NCBI RefSeq assembly: GCF_001997345.1
Contig: NZ_CP019606.1
Location: 3,658,001 to 3,722,000, forward strand
From: Tessaracoccus aquimaris
GTDB lineage: Bacteria > Actinomycetota > Actinomycetes > Propionibacteriales > Propionibacteriaceae
Reading direction: 5' to 3'
DNA length: 64,000 nt
Shown: piece after piece, positions 53,217-63,146 of the stretch
Layout of the letters: every line of letters starts with the position of its first letter
Numbering within the stretch: the first letter of the stretch is position 1
Translations under genes and position numbers: made by a program
Notes under the pieces: generated by a model
Told to the model about the DNA's origin: nothing
Database searches by the model: none
The model's input: only the letters and a program-made list of their open reading frames with translations

Positions 53217-54650
53217 ATGTCTGCTAGCAGGACCACCTGGCGACGGCTGCTCGTCGGGTTCGGAGCGACTGTGCTCGCCACGGCCGGTGTGCTCACCGCG
53301 ACCGCCGCCCCAGGCCCCGGCAACATCGACCCGACGGCGCCGACGAGCCTCACCATCCACAAGCACGAGGGCGACCCGACCGCCACCGGAGGCCAGGCCG
53401 GCGACGGTAACGCGCTCGCCCCCGCGCCAGGCTCACCGCTGGCGGGCGTCACGTTCACGGTGACCCCCGTCACCCACAACGGTGCGCCAATCGACCTGAC
53501 GAAGCCAGAGGACTGGGCCCTGATCCAGGGCCTCAACCCCGCCACGCCCCTCACCAGCCCCTTCGGGCTCGGCGCGCCGCAGACCGTTGTGACGCAGGCC
53601 GACGGCTCCGTGACGCTCCCCGGCATCGCAAAGGGGTTCTTCCTGGTGCGCGAGACCGACTCCGGCCCGCACCCGATCGTCTCGAAGGTCCCAGACTTCT
53701 TCGTGTCGGTTCCCTTCCCCGACGACGTGAGCAGCAAGTGGATCTACGACGTCCACGTCTACCCCAAGAACAAGCTGAACGAGACGACGCCGACCAAGGA
53801 AGTTGCCGACCCCGGCAAGGCCCTTGTGCTTGGCTCGACCGTTGAGTGGAAGATCACCGCGCCGGTCGCCCAGATCGCGAGCGGCGACACCTACCGCACC
53901 TTTGAGATCACCGATCAGCTCGACCCCCGACTGCAGGTCGACACCGACACGATCGTCGTCACCTACAAGGGCGCGACGCTGGTCGCGGGCACCGACTACA
54001 CCGTCACCCCCGCCGGTGGGCAGGCGGTCAAGGGCGCAAAGGTCGTCGTCTCCCTGACCGGGGCGCTCAGCCGCCTCGAGCCAGACACCGACGTCGTCGT
54101 GACGCTCCCCACCACCGTCGCGGAGGTGGTCGCCCCCGGCGCCATCACCAACGAGGCGTTCGTCAACACCAACGACACCACCGTCAAGACCAACATCCCC
54201 AAGGTGAACTTCGGCTCCATCCAGATCCACAAGTTCAACCAGAAGGACGCGTCGCAGGCGCTCCAGGGTGCGGTCTTCGAGTTGTACGACGCCAAGAACG
54301 GCACCAAGATCACCGAGGCGACCACCGGTGAGGACGGCCTCATCACCTTCACCGGCCTGTGGGTCGGCAAGGACGACGATCTCAGCGAGACGTACTGGAT
54401 CAAGGAGACCAAGGCGCCGGCTGGCTACGTGCTGCCGACCGGTGACGCCGTGTGGCGCGAGGTCACGGTCGACAACGGCGGAGTGACGCCGGTCGTGGTC
54501 GACGTGCCCAACACGAAGCAGGGCGGCCCGAACCTTCCCCTCACCGGTGGGGTCGGCACCGCCGTGTTCGGCGGCGGCGGCGCGTTGCTCGTCGTCGCGG
54601 CCATCGTGATCGGTGGCGTCGTCGCGCGTCGCCGGGCAGCGACCAACTGA
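53217..54650 (+). CDS. SpaA-type major pilin (pilus backbone)
   Basis: A 477-residue exported pilin. After the signal peptide (residues 1-~31) come Ig-like CNA-type domains. The pilin motif VYPKN (181-185) contains K184, the lysine joined to the next subunit's threonine by the sortase. The E-box YWIKETKAPAGY (393-404) carries the glutamate for the internal isopeptide bond. The sorting signal LPLTG (440-444) is followed by a hydrophobic helix and RRRAATN. It is the second gene of the locus and lies 54 nt after the tip gene. All elements needed for polymerisation are intact. Confidence 0.93.
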   Translation: MSASRTTWRRLLVGFGATVLATAGVLTATAAPGPGNIDPTAPTSLTIHKHEGDPTATGGQAGDGNALAPAPGSPLAGVTFTVTPVTHNGAPIDLTKPEDWALIQGLNPATPLTSPFGLGAPQTVVTQADGSVTLPGIAKGFFLVRETDSGPHPIVSKVPDFFVSVPFPDDVSSKWIYDVHVYPKNKLNETTPTKEVADPGKALVLGSTVEWKITAPVAQIASGDTYRTFEITDQLDPRLQVDTDTIVVTYKGATLVAGTDYTVTPAGGQAVKGAKVVVSLTGALSRLEPDTDVVVTLPTTVAEVVAPGAITNEAFVNTNDTTVKTNIPKVNFGSIQIHKFNQKDASQALQGAVFELYDAKNGTKITEATTGEDGLITFTGLWVGKDDDLSETYWIKETKAPAGYVLPTGDAVWREVTVDNGGVTPVVVDVPNTKQGGPNLPLTGGVGTAVFGGGGALLVVAAIVIGGVVARRRAATN

Positions 54651-54661
54651 GGATCACCCGT

Positions 54662-54690
54662 CGCGGGGCAGGCCTGGTGCCTGCCCCGCG
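54662..54690 (+). terminator. 12-bp hairpin between pilin and sortase genes
   Basis: CGCGGGGCAGGC and GCCTGCCCCGCG pair around CTGGT directly after the pilin stop. Without a T tract it may act as an attenuator or RNA stabiliser that keeps sortase lower than pilin. Confidence 0.6.
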
Positions 54691-54714
54691 TCGAGCCGTG
54701 TAGAGGGAGACACG

Positions 54715-55671
54715 ATGTCGACGAATGGCCCACGCCGCGCCGCCGGTCGGCCCGGATGGCGGATGCCGTGGCTGAACGCGGGGATCGGGGCGCTCGCCCT
54801 GCTCGGCCTGCTCGTGATGGGCTACCCGAGCGTGGCCTCGTGGTTCGCCCAGTACAACCAGTCCCGCGTCATCGAGGCCCTCGACGGGGTCGTGGACGAC
54901 GGCCCTCCTGAGCGGCTTGCGGCCGAGATCAAGCGCGCCGTGGAGTTCAACGACCAGTTGATCTCGGGCGCGCTGGTCTCGCCCGGGAGCAACATTCCCC
55001 AGGGTGACGGGCCGGGCGACGCCGTCGCCTACGGCTCCATCCTCGACGCCGGCGCCGGCATGATCGGGCGGCTGCGCATTCCCGCCATCCAGGTGGACCT
55101 CCCCATCTACCACGGGACGACGGACGCCGTGCTCGAGAAGGGCGTCGGCCACCTGCAGGGGACCTCCTTTCCCGTCGGCGGAGGGTCGCAACACTCGGTC
55201 CTGACCGCCCACCGCGGGTTGCCGTCCGCGACGCTCTTCAACGACCTGCAGAACCTCAAGGTCGGCGACACGTTCACGATCGAGACGTTCGGGACGGTCC
55301 TGACCTACCGCGTCCGCGAGACGCAGACCATCGAGCCGGACGAGACGCAGGCGCTGGTCCCGCAGTTCGGGCAGGACCTCGTGACCCTCGTCACCTGCAC
55401 CCCGCTCGGCATCAACACCCACCGCTATCTGGTCACAGGGGAGCGCATCCTGCCGACCCCGGCGATCGACCTGCAGAGGGCGGGGGAGCGCCCAGAGATC
55501 CCCGGGTTCCCGTGGTGGAGCGTCATCCTGGGCGGGGCATGCGTCGGCTGGCTGGCCCTGGTGGTGTCGACCGGGTTCCCGAGGCGCCGCGTCGGGCCAC
55601 AGAACAGAAAAGTTGAACATTCCACTAGTTCGGGAATCTTCCCCGAGTCCGCGTCGTTGAACCAGGCATGA
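54715..55671 (+). CDS. Class C (pilin-polymerising) sortase
   Basis: A 318-residue membrane-bound transpeptidase. An N-terminal transmembrane helix (~22-37, AGIGALALLGLLVMGY) and a C-terminal one (~273-290, VILGGACVGWLALVV) are as in class C sortases. The catalytic triad is complete: H166 in LTAHRG, C228 in TLVTCTP, R237 in THRYLVTG. The DPF/DPW lid motif usual in class C enzymes is not seen. It follows the pilin gene in the pilus locus. Its stop overlaps the start of the LLM oxidoreductase gene. Confidence 0.93.
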   Translation: MSTNGPRRAAGRPGWRMPWLNAGIGALALLGLLVMGYPSVASWFAQYNQSRVIEALDGVVDDGPPERLAAEIKRAVEFNDQLISGALVSPGSNIPQGDGPGDAVAYGSILDAGAGMIGRLRIPAIQVDLPIYHGTTDAVLEKGVGHLQGTSFPVGGGSQHSVLTAHRGLPSATLFNDLQNLKVGDTFTIETFGTVLTYRVRETQTIEPDETQALVPQFGQDLVTLVTCTPLGINTHRYLVTGERILPTPAIDLQRAGERPEIPGFPWWSVILGGACVGWLALVVSTGFPRRRVGPQNRKVEHSTSSGIFPESASLNQA

Positions 55672-56720
55672 GAGCTTTCGGATTCCTGTCCTTCGGGCAC
55701 TACTCGCCACTGCCCGGGTCGCAGACGCGCGGCGCCGCAGACATGCTCAAGCAGACGGTCGACCTGGCCGTCGGTGCCGACGAGTTGGGCGTCAACGGCG
55801 CCTATGTGCGCGTCCACCACTTCGCGCGGCAGGCGGCGTCGCCGATGCCGCTGCTGTCGGCGATGGCCGCAAGGACCAGCCGGATCGAGGTCGGCACCGG
55901 CGTCATCGACATGCGCTACGAGAACCCGCTCTACCTCGCAGAGGAGGCGGGCGCGCTCGACCTGCTCTCAGACGGTCGGGTCGCGCTCGGCGTCAGCCGT
56001 GGGAGCCCGGAGACCGCGCTGCGCGGCTACGAGGCGTTCGGCTACACCGGGTCGAGCGACCCCCGCGGCGCCGACCTCGCCCGCGACAAGTTCGACCTGT
56101 TCTGGTCGGCGATCAACGGCGAGAAGGTCGTCGACGGCGACCCGCGCCAGACGCCCGCGGGAAGCAGGCTGAGCATCGAGCCGCTCTCGCCGACGCTGCC
56201 TGAGCACATCTGGTGGGGCAGCGGCACGCGCAGCACCGCCGAATGGACCGGCCGGATGGGCCTGAACCTGATGAGTTCAACGCTCCTGACGGAGGCCACC
56301 GGGCAGCCCTTCCACGAGTTGCAGGCCGAGCAGATCGAGGCGTTCCGGCTGGCGTACCGCGAGGCGGGCCACACCGGGCGACCGAGGGTCAGCGTCAGCC
56401 GCAGCATCTTCCCGATCGTCAACGAACTCGACGCCCGCTACTTCGGCGACGGCCGCGACGAGGGCTCCGACCAGGTCGGCATCATCGACGGCTTCCAGTC
56501 CACCTTCGGGAAGACCTACGCCGCCGAGCCGGACGCGCTGATCGAACAACTCAAGGCCGACTCCGCCGTCCAGGCCGCCGACACGGTCATGCTGACGGTC
56601 CCGAACCAACTCGGCGTCGCCTACAACCTGCACGTGCTCGAGTCCTTCGCCAAGCATGTCGCGCCCGCGCTCGGGTGGAAGCCGAACAGCGAGGGTCCGG
56701 TGGAGGGCGACCCTGCGTGA
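55668..56720 (+). CDS. LLM-class flavin-dependent oxidoreductase
   Basis: A 350-residue luciferase-like monooxygenase-fold protein (TIM barrel using FMN or F420). It starts MRAFGFLSFGHYSPLPG. IEVGTGVIDMRYENPLYLAEEAGALDLLSDGRVALGVSRGSPE has the typical conserved centre when read across, and HIWWGSGTRSTAEWTGRMGLN the later part. The ATG overlaps the sortase stop (ATGA), but a functional link with pili is doubtful. The substrate is unknown. Confidence 0.88.
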   Translation: MRAFGFLSFGHYSPLPGSQTRGAADMLKQTVDLAVGADELGVNGAYVRVHHFARQAASPMPLLSAMAARTSRIEVGTGVIDMRYENPLYLAEEAGALDLLSDGRVALGVSRGSPETALRGYEAFGYTGSSDPRGADLARDKFDLFWSAINGEKVVDGDPRQTPAGSRLSIEPLSPTLPEHIWWGSGTRSTAEWTGRMGLNLMSSTLLTEATGQPFHELQAEQIEAFRLAYREAGHTGRPRVSVSRSIFPIVNELDARYFGDGRDEGSDQVGIIDGFQSTFGKTYAAEPDALIEQLKADSAVQAADTVMLTVPNQLGVAYNLHVLESFAKHVAPALGWKPNSEGPVEGDPA

Positions 56721-56792
56721 TCCGAACGGCCGGAGCGCCTGTTCCTGCGGCATCCTGAGCGGCCGACCGCGATCGCCGGTAGCGTTGGGTCC

Positions 56793-56978
56793 ATGTCTGA
56801 ATCCGAGAAGCCGCAGGAAGAACGACTCGACCCCAAGGAAGCGATGCGGCAGGCGCTCGAACGCAAGAAGCAGCGCGAGCACTTCTCGTCGTCGCACGGC
56901 ATCGACGCGGAGCGCGGCGAGGGCCACTCGCAGGGCAAGGCCGCGCAGAAGCGCGAGTTCCGCCGCAAGTCGGGCTAA
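56793..56978 (+). CDS. Small charged protein (DUF5302-like), 61 residues
   Basis: A highly charged small protein: MSESEKPQEERLDPKEAMRQ, then ALERKKQREHFSSSHG and a basic end AAQKREFRRKSG. Small helical proteins of this style (DUF5302-like) are conserved in actinobacteria. No function is known. The codon use and position between two terminated genes support it as real. Confidence 0.65.
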   Translation: MSESEKPQEERLDPKEAMRQALERKKQREHFSSSHGIDAERGEGHSQGKAAQKREFRRKSG

Positions 56979-57012
56979 CCGGCCCAAACCTCCGACAGGG
57001 GTCCCGATACGG

Positions 57013-57046
57013 CCGCACCGCCGCTCCACTTGGAACGGCGGTGCGG
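57013..57046. terminator. 11-bp hairpin after the small DUF5302-like gene
   Basis: CCGCACCGCCG and CGGCGGTGCGG pair around a 12-nt loop whose ends (TCCA/TGGA) can extend the stem. It lies between convergent genes. Confidence 0.65.
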
Positions 57047-57067
57047 TTGCGTGCTTTGGGCGGTCGA

Positions 57068-57628
57068 TCAGCCGATGACGGTGATCCAGTCCTTGCAGGA
57101 CGGCTCGGCGTCGAACGCCTTCAGGATGTCCTGATCCTTGATCGACGTGAACGGCGGCGGCCCTCCCGGCGTGGTGCCGTTCTGTCCAATGTCCGTTGCG
57201 ACGTCAAGAGCCTCGAGTTGCACCTGATCGTTGTTCAACTCAAGCGTGTCGGGGAAGGACTCGAACTCGGCCATCCGCTCGTCGATCAGCTTGATGCGCG
57301 AGTCGTAGAAGTCGGTGAACATCGCCGCGTAGGTCGCACCCTCCTCGACGGCGGGCGCCTTGACCTGGTCGCGGGCAGCGGTCAGCAGGGACTTGTACTC
57401 GTCAACGGCCGCGACGACCTGGGCCTTCTGCTCGGCCCCGGTGCCGCTGAGGGTCATTGGGAGGTTGAGCAGGTCGTGGTCGGCCTGCTGCCAGGACGTC
57501 CAGCCCGAGCAGGTCGCCTTCGCGAAGTCGGCGGGCGGCGCGCCCTCGTACTTGGGTTCCCCCGCGCCGCAGGCGCTGAGGGTGAGGCCGGCTGCGGCCA
57601 GGACGGCAATGATGGCGGGCTTGCGCAT
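57068..57628 (-). CDS. Putative lipoprotein of unknown function
   Basis: A 186-residue exported protein. The signal peptide MRKPAIIAVLAAAGLTLSAC ends in a lipobox with cysteine 20. The mature part is largely helical and acidic (QKAQVVAAVDEYKSLLTAARD, YDSRIKLIDERMAEFESF) with one Cys near each end (ATCSGW, PSCKDW) that may form a disulfide. I do not recognise a family. It stands alone. Confidence 0.78.
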   Translation of the reverse strand: MRKPAIIAVLAAAGLTLSACGAGEPKYEGAPPADFAKATCSGWTSWQQADHDLLNLPMTLSGTGAEQKAQVVAAVDEYKSLLTAARDQVKAPAVEEGATYAAMFTDFYDSRIKLIDERMAEFESFPDTLELNNDQVQLEALDVATDIGQNGTTPGGPPPFTSIKDQDILKAFDAEPSCKDWITVIG

Positions 57629-57698
57629 GGTGGGTCCCTGTCGTCGTGGGGTGATTCGGGAACACGGTAGCGAGCGCAGGGGTCACGTCGGGGACGCC

Positions 57699-57746
57699 AA
57701 AAAACGCGACGTGGGGCCGACACCGAAGTGCCGACCCCACGTCGCG
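57699..57746 (-). terminator. Strong rho-independent terminator of the mutAB operon
   Basis: On the minus strand a hairpin with a 12-bp perfect stem (CGCGACGTGGGG/CCCCACGTCGCG) is followed by TTTTTT. This is the clearest intrinsic terminator in the window, immediately downstream of mutB. Confidence 0.88.
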
Positions 57747-57754
57747 GATGAGGA

Positions 57755-59941
57755 TCAGTCGTCGAGCTGAGCGATCAGCTTCGTCAGCAGATCGACGGCG
57801 GCCTCGGGGATGATCGTGCCGGGCGGGTAGATCGCGTCGGCGCCGGACTGGCGGAGCTCTTCGAAGTCCTGGCTCGGGATCACGCCGCCGACCACGATCA
57901 TCAGGTCGTCGCGGCCGAGCTTGTCCAGTTCCTCACGCAGCGCGGGCACCAGCGTCAGGTGACCTGCCGCGAGCGAGGAGACGCCGACCACGTGGACGTC
58001 GGACTCGACGGCCTGGCGGGCGACCTCCTCGGGGGTCTGGAACAGCGGGCCGACGTCGACGTCCATGCCGAGGTCGGCATAGGCGGTGGCGATGACCTTC
58101 TGGCCGCGGTCGTGGCCGTCCTGGCCCATCTTCGCGATCAGGATGCGGGGGCGGCGCCCCTCCTTGGTCTCGAAGTCCTCGACCAGCTTGCGGGCCTGCT
58201 CGATCGTCTCCGACGAGCCCGATTCCTTGTTGTACACACCAGAGATGGTACGGATGTTGGCCGTGTAGCGGCCGTACACCTTCTCCAGTGCGTCCGAGAT
58301 CTCGCCCACCGACGCCTTCGCGCGGGCCGCGTCGATGGCGACCTTCAGCAGGTTGCGGTCGGGGTCGGTCGGGTCGGGGTTGGCGGCCGCCCACGAGACC
58401 CGCTCCAGCATCTCCTGGGTGACGGCCTCGTCGCGCTCGGCGCGGAGGCGCTCGAGCTTGGCGATCTGAGCAGCGCGCACCGACTTGTTGTCGACCTTCA
58501 GCACCTCAAGCTCGTCCTCGTTCTCGAGGCGGTACTTGTTGACGCCGATCACAGGCTGACGACCGGAGTCGATGCGGGCCTGGGTGCGGGCCGCGGCCTC
58601 CTCGATGCGCATCTTCGGGATGCCTGCCTCGATGGCCTTCGCCATGCCGCCCGCCTGCTCGACCTCCTGGATCCGCTCCCACGCCTTGCGGGCGAGCTGA
58701 TCGGTCAGCTTCTCCACGTACGCGGAGCCCGCCCACGGGTCGACGGTGCGGGTGGTGCCCGACTCCTGCTGCAGGAAGAGCTGGGTGTTGCGGGCGATGC
58801 GCGCCGAGAAGTCGGTCGGCAGCGCGATCGCCTCGTCCAGCGCGTTGGTGTGCAGCGACTGGGTGTGGCCCTGGGTCGCGCCCATCGCCTCGACGGCGGT
58901 GCGGATCACGTTGTTGTAGACGTCCTGCGCCGTCAGCGACCAGCCAGAGGTCTGCGAGTGCGTGCGCAGCGACATCGACTTCGGGTTCTTGGGGCCGAAC
59001 TGTCGCACGAGGCGTGCCCACAGCAGACGCGCGGCGCGCATCTTGGCGACCTCCATGTAGAAGTTCATGCCGATCGCCCAGAAGAACGACAGTCGCGGGG
59101 CGAACTGGTCGACGTTCAGGCCGACCGACTCGCCTGCGCGGATGTACTCGACGCCGTCCGCGAGCGTGTAGGCCATCTCGATATCGGCCGTCGCGCCCGC
59201 CTCCTGCATGTGGTAGCCGGAGATCGAGATCGAGTTGAACCGCGGCATGTTCGCCGACGTGTAGGCGAAGATGTCGGCGATGATCTTCATCGACGGCAGC
59301 GGCGGGTAGATGTAGGTGTTGCGGACCATGAACTCCTTCAGAATGTCGTTCTGAATGGTTCCGGCCAACTGCTCGGGCTTGACGCCCTGTTCCTCGGCGG
59401 CCACCACGTACAGCGCGAGCACCGGGAGCACCGCGCCGTTCATCGTCATCGACACCGACATCTGGTCGAGCGGGATGCCGTCGAAGAGTTGACGCATGTC
59501 GAGGATCGAGTCGACGGCGACGCCCGCCATGCCGACGTCACCGGAGACGCGCGGGTGATCCGAGTCGTAGCCGCGGTGGGTCGCAAGGTCGAACGCGATC
59601 GACAGGCCCTTCTGGCCGGCCGCGAGGTTGCGTCGGTAGAAGGCGTTGGACTCCTCGGCGGTGGAGAAGCCCGCGTACTGGCGCACGGTCCACGGCTGGT
59701 TGACGTACATGGTGGCGTAGGGGCCACGCAGGAACGGCGGGATGCCGGGGGCGGTGTTGAGGAAGTCGAGGCCCTTGAGGTCGGCGTCGCCGTACAGCGG
59801 CGGGACCAGGATGTGTTCCGGGGTCTGCCATCCGGCGGTGTGGCCGGCGGTGTCCTTCAGCGCCTCGTACTCGGCGGCGCCGTCGGCCGCGACGGCCTCG
59901 GTGCCCAGCTCAATATCTGTGAAACGGGGGATGGTGGTCAT
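57755..59941 (-). CDS. mutB: Methylmalonyl-CoA mutase large (alpha, catalytic) subunit
   Basis: A 728-residue adenosylcobalamin enzyme that interconverts succinyl-CoA and methylmalonyl-CoA, central to propionate fermentation. The N-terminal TIM barrel ([40 protein letters not shown]) binds CoA. The C-terminal B12 domain has [10 protein letters not shown] with H610, the lower cobalt ligand, and a later GG motif (VVGGVIP). Length and H610 match the well-studied Propionibacterium enzyme. It starts one base after the mutA stop. Confidence 0.96.
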   Translation of the reverse strand: MTTIPRFTDIELGTEAVAADGAAEYEALKDTAGHTAGWQTPEHILVPPLYGDADLKGLDFLNTAPGIPPFLRGPYATMYVNQPWTVRQYAGFSTAEESNAFYRRNLAAGQKGLSIAFDLATHRGYDSDHPRVSGDVGMAGVAVDSILDMRQLFDGIPLDQMSVSMTMNGAVLPVLALYVVAAEEQGVKPEQLAGTIQNDILKEFMVRNTYIYPPLPSMKIIADIFAYTSANMPRFNSISISGYHMQEAGATADIEMAYTLADGVEYIRAGESVGLNVDQFAPRLSFFWAIGMNFYMEVAKMRAARLLWARLVRQFGPKNPKSMSLRTHSQTSGWSLTAQDVYNNVIRTAVEAMGATQGHTQSLHTNALDEAIALPTDFSARIARNTQLFLQQESGTTRTVDPWAGSAYVEKLTDQLARKAWERIQEVEQAGGMAKAIEAGIPKMRIEEAAARTQARIDSGRQPVIGVNKYRLENEDELEVLKVDNKSVRAAQIAKLERLRAERDEAVTQEMLERVSWAAANPDPTDPDRNLLKVAIDAARAKASVGEISDALEKVYGRYTANIRTISGVYNKESGSSETIEQARKLVEDFETKEGRRPRILIAKMGQDGHDRGQKVIATAYADLGMDVDVGPLFQTPEEVARQAVESDVHVVGVSSLAAGHLTLVPALREELDKLGRDDLMIVVGGVIPSQDFEELRQSGADAIYPPGTIIPEAAVDLLTKLIAQLDD

Positions 59942-59942
59942 C

Positions 59943-61814
59943 TCAGGCTCCCAACGTGTTCAGGGTGGTGGAGAGCAGTTCGACGACGTTCATGCCGTCG
60001 AAGACGTTGCCGTCGACCGCATCCTCGCCGCCCTCGCCGAGCTCCTTGATCTGGCCCGCGACCAGCACCTGCTCGGCGCCGGCCTCACGCAGGGCCTTGG
60101 CGACGGCGACGCCCTGATCGGCGTACACCTTCGCGCTGGAGACCAGGACGACGATCTTCGCGCCCTGCTCCTTCATCTGCCGCACGTAGTCCTCGGGCGT
60201 GGCGCCCTCCGCGAGCACGGTGTTGATGCCGCCGACCTGGAACAGGTTCGAGGTGAAGCCCTCGCGCCCTCCGAAGTCGCGCCGGGCGCCGAGCGCCGCG
60301 AGAAGCACCTTTGGCTCGTTGCCCGCCGCACGGGCGGCGTCCGAGCGGTCGCGCAGATCCTCGAAGACCTGCGAGTCGCGCACGACCGTCAGCCCACCGA
60401 GCTCGGGGGCCGCGGGACGCGCGGCGCGCTGCAGCTTGGCCTCCGTGTAGTTCGGGAACATCGACACACCCGTGATCGGGATCTTGCGGGTGGCGAGCTG
60501 AGCGGCGCGCGCCGCGTTCAGCTCGTCGAGCTGGGCCCCGACGGTGCCGTCTGCAAGCGCGGCGGCGAAGCCCTCCGCGTCGAGCTGCTGGAAGACGGCC
60601 CATGCCTTCTCCGAGAGCTGACGGGTGAGCGACTCGACGAACCAGGAGCCTCCCGCCGGGTCGTTGACGCGACCGACGTTGGACTCCTCGGCGAGCACGA
60701 TCTGGGTGTTGCGGGCCACGCGACGCGACATATCCGTCGGGAGACCTGCGATGGTGTCGAACGGCAGCACCGTCTGGACCTCGGCACCGCCTGCGGACGC
60801 CGCGAAGCACGCGATCGTGCCGCGCAGGATGTTGACGTAGGCGTCGTCGCGGGAGATGTCGCGCAGCGAGGTGATCGCGTGCTGGACGGCGCCGCGCCTG
60901 GCCTCGGTGACCCCGAGCACCTCGCCGACGCGCGACCAGAGGCCGCGCAGCGCGCGGAGCCGGGCGATGGTGGCGAACTGGTCGGTGGTGGTGGAGACGC
61001 GGAAGATCAGCGAGCCGAAGGCGTCGTCGATGCTGACACCGGCGTCGACCAGCGCGCGGACGTACTCGACGCCCGTCGCGACGGCGTAGGCAAGCTCGTG
61101 CACGTCGCCTGCGCCGGCGCTGTTGTAGATGGTCGAGTCGACGACCAGCGGGCTGACGCCGGGGAAGCCGGCCGCCAGGTCGTTTGCCTTGGCGACCACG
61201 CTCAGGTCGGCAGGGGTGCCCGCCAGCGCGGCGGCGCCGATCGGGTCGACGCCGAGGTTGCCGCGGATCGTCGAGGCCTCGGCCCCCGATTCGCGCAGGT
61301 ACTCGGCGAGCTTGGCCGCCGCGGCGAGCTGCTCGGTGCGGCTGGTCAGGTAGACCGGCGCGAGGTCGAGCAGCACGCCCTGCAGCACGGCGGGGATGTC
61401 GTCGACGGCGATCGCGTCCGGATCGATGCGCAGGAAGACCGCTGTCTCTCCGCGCTCAAGGTCGTTGAGGATGTCGCGCCGAGACTCCGTGACGTCTGGG
61501 TTCTCCTGGAGCTGGGCGACCTCCCATGCGTCCATCTCGCCGGTCCGCACCGTGGTGCCCCGCACGAAGGGGGCGACGCCCGGGTAGCCGAGCTCCTCGG
61601 CGCCATCCTCCATCGTGTACAGCGGCTTGATGGTGAGGCCGTCGACAGTGGTGCTTGTCAGGCGCTTGTACGCCTGATCGATGTTCAGTTCCTTGCCTTC
61701 CGGACGACGCCGGTTGAGGACCTTCAGAACCTCCGTCTCCCAGTCCTGCTGGGAGGGGGTGGTGAAGTCCGCGGCCAGGCTGATGTCGGCCGCACTGGTG
61801 GCTTGATCGCTCAT
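59943..61814 (-). CDS. mutA: Methylmalonyl-CoA mutase small (beta, non-catalytic) subunit
   Basis: A 623-residue partner of MutB. It shares the barrel and B12-type fold ([53 protein letters not shown]) but lacks the DxHxxG cobalamin motif; the equivalent region reads [12 protein letters not shown], as expected for the structural subunit. It is the first gene of mutA-mutB. ATG 61814 has GGGAAG upstream. Confidence 0.95.
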   Translation of the reverse strand: MSDQATSAADISLAADFTTPSQQDWETEVLKVLNRRRPEGKELNIDQAYKRLTSTTVDGLTIKPLYTMEDGAEELGYPGVAPFVRGTTVRTGEMDAWEVAQLQENPDVTESRRDILNDLERGETAVFLRIDPDAIAVDDIPAVLQGVLLDLAPVYLTSRTEQLAAAAKLAEYLRESGAEASTIRGNLGVDPIGAAALAGTPADLSVVAKANDLAAGFPGVSPLVVDSTIYNSAGAGDVHELAYAVATGVEYVRALVDAGVSIDDAFGSLIFRVSTTTDQFATIARLRALRGLWSRVGEVLGVTEARRGAVQHAITSLRDISRDDAYVNILRGTIACFAASAGGAEVQTVLPFDTIAGLPTDMSRRVARNTQIVLAEESNVGRVNDPAGGSWFVESLTRQLSEKAWAVFQQLDAEGFAAALADGTVGAQLDELNAARAAQLATRKIPITGVSMFPNYTEAKLQRAARPAAPELGGLTVVRDSQVFEDLRDRSDAARAAGNEPKVLLAALGARRDFGGREGFTSNLFQVGGINTVLAEGATPEDYVRQMKEQGAKIVVLVSSAKVYADQGVAVAKALREAGAEQVLVAGQIKELGEGGEDAVDGNVFDGMNVVELLSTTLNTLGA

Positions 61815-61949
61815 CGCTTCCCGTCTTTCTCGTGGGTTGTAGACCCAGGATTAACCCTAGACCAGAGGGGTGGGGCGAAAGTGGGTGGGGCGCAATAGGT
61901 CGGACCAACGATTGGTGCTAAGGCACCCGTCACGAGGGAGCGGAGGTTT

Positions 61950-62837
61950 TCAACGACCCCGATCGGAGCGGGCCGGGGGTCGGTCGCCGCGGATGCTTGC
62001 GACCATGTCGAGCACGCGTCGGGTCGCCCGGACGTCGTGGGCCCTGAAGACGGTGGCGCCCTGCCAGGCCGCGACGGCGGTGGCCGCGAGCGAGCCCTCG
62101 AGGCGCTCGTCGGCGGGCAGGTCGAGAGTCTCGCCGACGAAGTCCTTGCGGCTGATGGCCTGCAGGACGGGGTAGCCGAGCGCCACGACCCGGCCGGTCT
62201 GCGCCACCAGCGCAAGCGAGTTCAGCGTCGTCTTGCCGAAGTCGAGCGTCGGGTCGATCAGGATCCGTTCGCGTGGGAGGCCGGCCGCCTCGGCGCGGGC
62301 GGCACCGCCGCCGAGCACCCGCAGCACGTCCTCGACGACCGCGCCGTCGGGACCGTAGTCGATCCCGACGGGGTCGGTCCTCGGCGGGAGGCCGCCGGTG
62401 TGGGAGACGACGTAGCCGACGCCTTGGCGGGCCGCGACTCCGAGCAGGTCGGGGTCGGCGCCCTGCCACGTGTCGTTGACGAGGTCGACGAGCCCGGAGC
62501 AGGCGTCCGCGACCTCGGCGCGCCAGGTGTCGAGGGAGGTGAGCAGGCCGGGCAGCGCCTCGCGCAGCGCCAGCAGGACGGGGCGGACGCGGTCGATCTC
62601 GGTCGCCTCGTCGACCCAGTCGCCCTCCTGGCCCGCTCGGACCCCGCCGACGTCGACGATGTTGACGCCCTCCTCGACCATCGCGGCGGCGCGCGCCACG
62701 GCGCTGTCGACGTCGACGTGCCTGGCGGGGGCGTAGAAGGAGTCGGGTGTCCGGTTCACGATGCCCATCACGGCGGGGCGGGCCGCGTCGAACCGCTGGC
62801 CTCGCAGGATCAGGGGAGCGGGGGCTGGCTGGGTCAC
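61950..62837 (-). CDS. folP2: Dihydropteroate synthase paralogue (FolP2 type)
   Basis: A 295-residue TIM-barrel protein of the DHPS family. The motif MGIVNRTPDSFYAPAR has Arg where the classical enzyme has Val (NVTPDSF), and NIVDVGGVRAGQ follows; both mark the FolP2 subgroup known from mycobacteria, in which true DHPS activity was not demonstrated. ILIDPTLDFGKTT and LGYPVLQAISRKDFVGE are the remaining conserved segments. GTG 62837 is chosen. No other folate genes are near, which also argues against the primary FolP. Confidence 0.88.
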   Translation of the reverse strand: MTQPAPAPLILRGQRFDAARPAVMGIVNRTPDSFYAPARHVDVDSAVARAAAMVEEGVNIVDVGGVRAGQEGDWVDEATEIDRVRPVLLALREALPGLLTSLDTWRAEVADACSGLVDLVNDTWQGADPDLLGVAARQGVGYVVSHTGGLPPRTDPVGIDYGPDGAVVEDVLRVLGGGAARAEAAGLPRERILIDPTLDFGKTTLNSLALVAQTGRVVALGYPVLQAISRKDFVGETLDLPADERLEGSLAATAVAAWQGATVFRAHDVRATRRVLDMVASIRGDRPPARSDRGR

Positions 62838-63146
62838 GTTGTCGAGTCTGCCAGGCAGTTCCCAGGCATGGGATCGGCACCGAGGCGTGGACCCGTGCGT
62901 TCGCGGGGCCGCCCACCCCTGCGACCGTGTCGATGACCTCCGACGTGGACTATCCATACGGGCCGCTGCGAGCTGCGGCCCGGTTCGTGCGGCGCCTGGC
63001 GGCGTTGTCATCCAGGTCGAAGGGCCCGGTTGTCGGCGCGGATCATTAGCCTGGAAGCGTAGACGGGTTGGCCCGGTCGGCGCGGCCGTCCGTCGGGTGG
63101 TCGGCCAGGGGCCGACCCGAACCGGGAGCTAAGCAGAGGAGAACCA
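62838..63146. other. Gene-free region between folP2 and the VOC gene
   Basis: About 310 bp holding the divergent promoters of folP2 and the VOC gene. I see no supported coding sequence. One inverted repeat, GGTCGGCC-AGG-GGCCGACC at 63099-63117, lies 30 bp before the VOC start and could fold in its mRNA leader. GAGGAG follows as ribosome-binding site. Confidence 0.5.

Noticed and set aside
50670..53366. An 898-codon open frame on the minus strand across the pilus tip gene.
   Set aside because: It is the antisense shadow of a GC-rich coding frame: composition dominated by Arg, Gly, Val and Asp, no domains, no ribosome-binding site, whereas the plus strand carries SpaA repeats and LPFTG.
61904..61916. 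ACCAA-CGA-TTGGT palindrome or a cobalamin riboswitch upstream of folP2/mutA.
   Set aside because: No cobalamin-box sequence is visible, and the 5-bp arms are too short to claim an operator.
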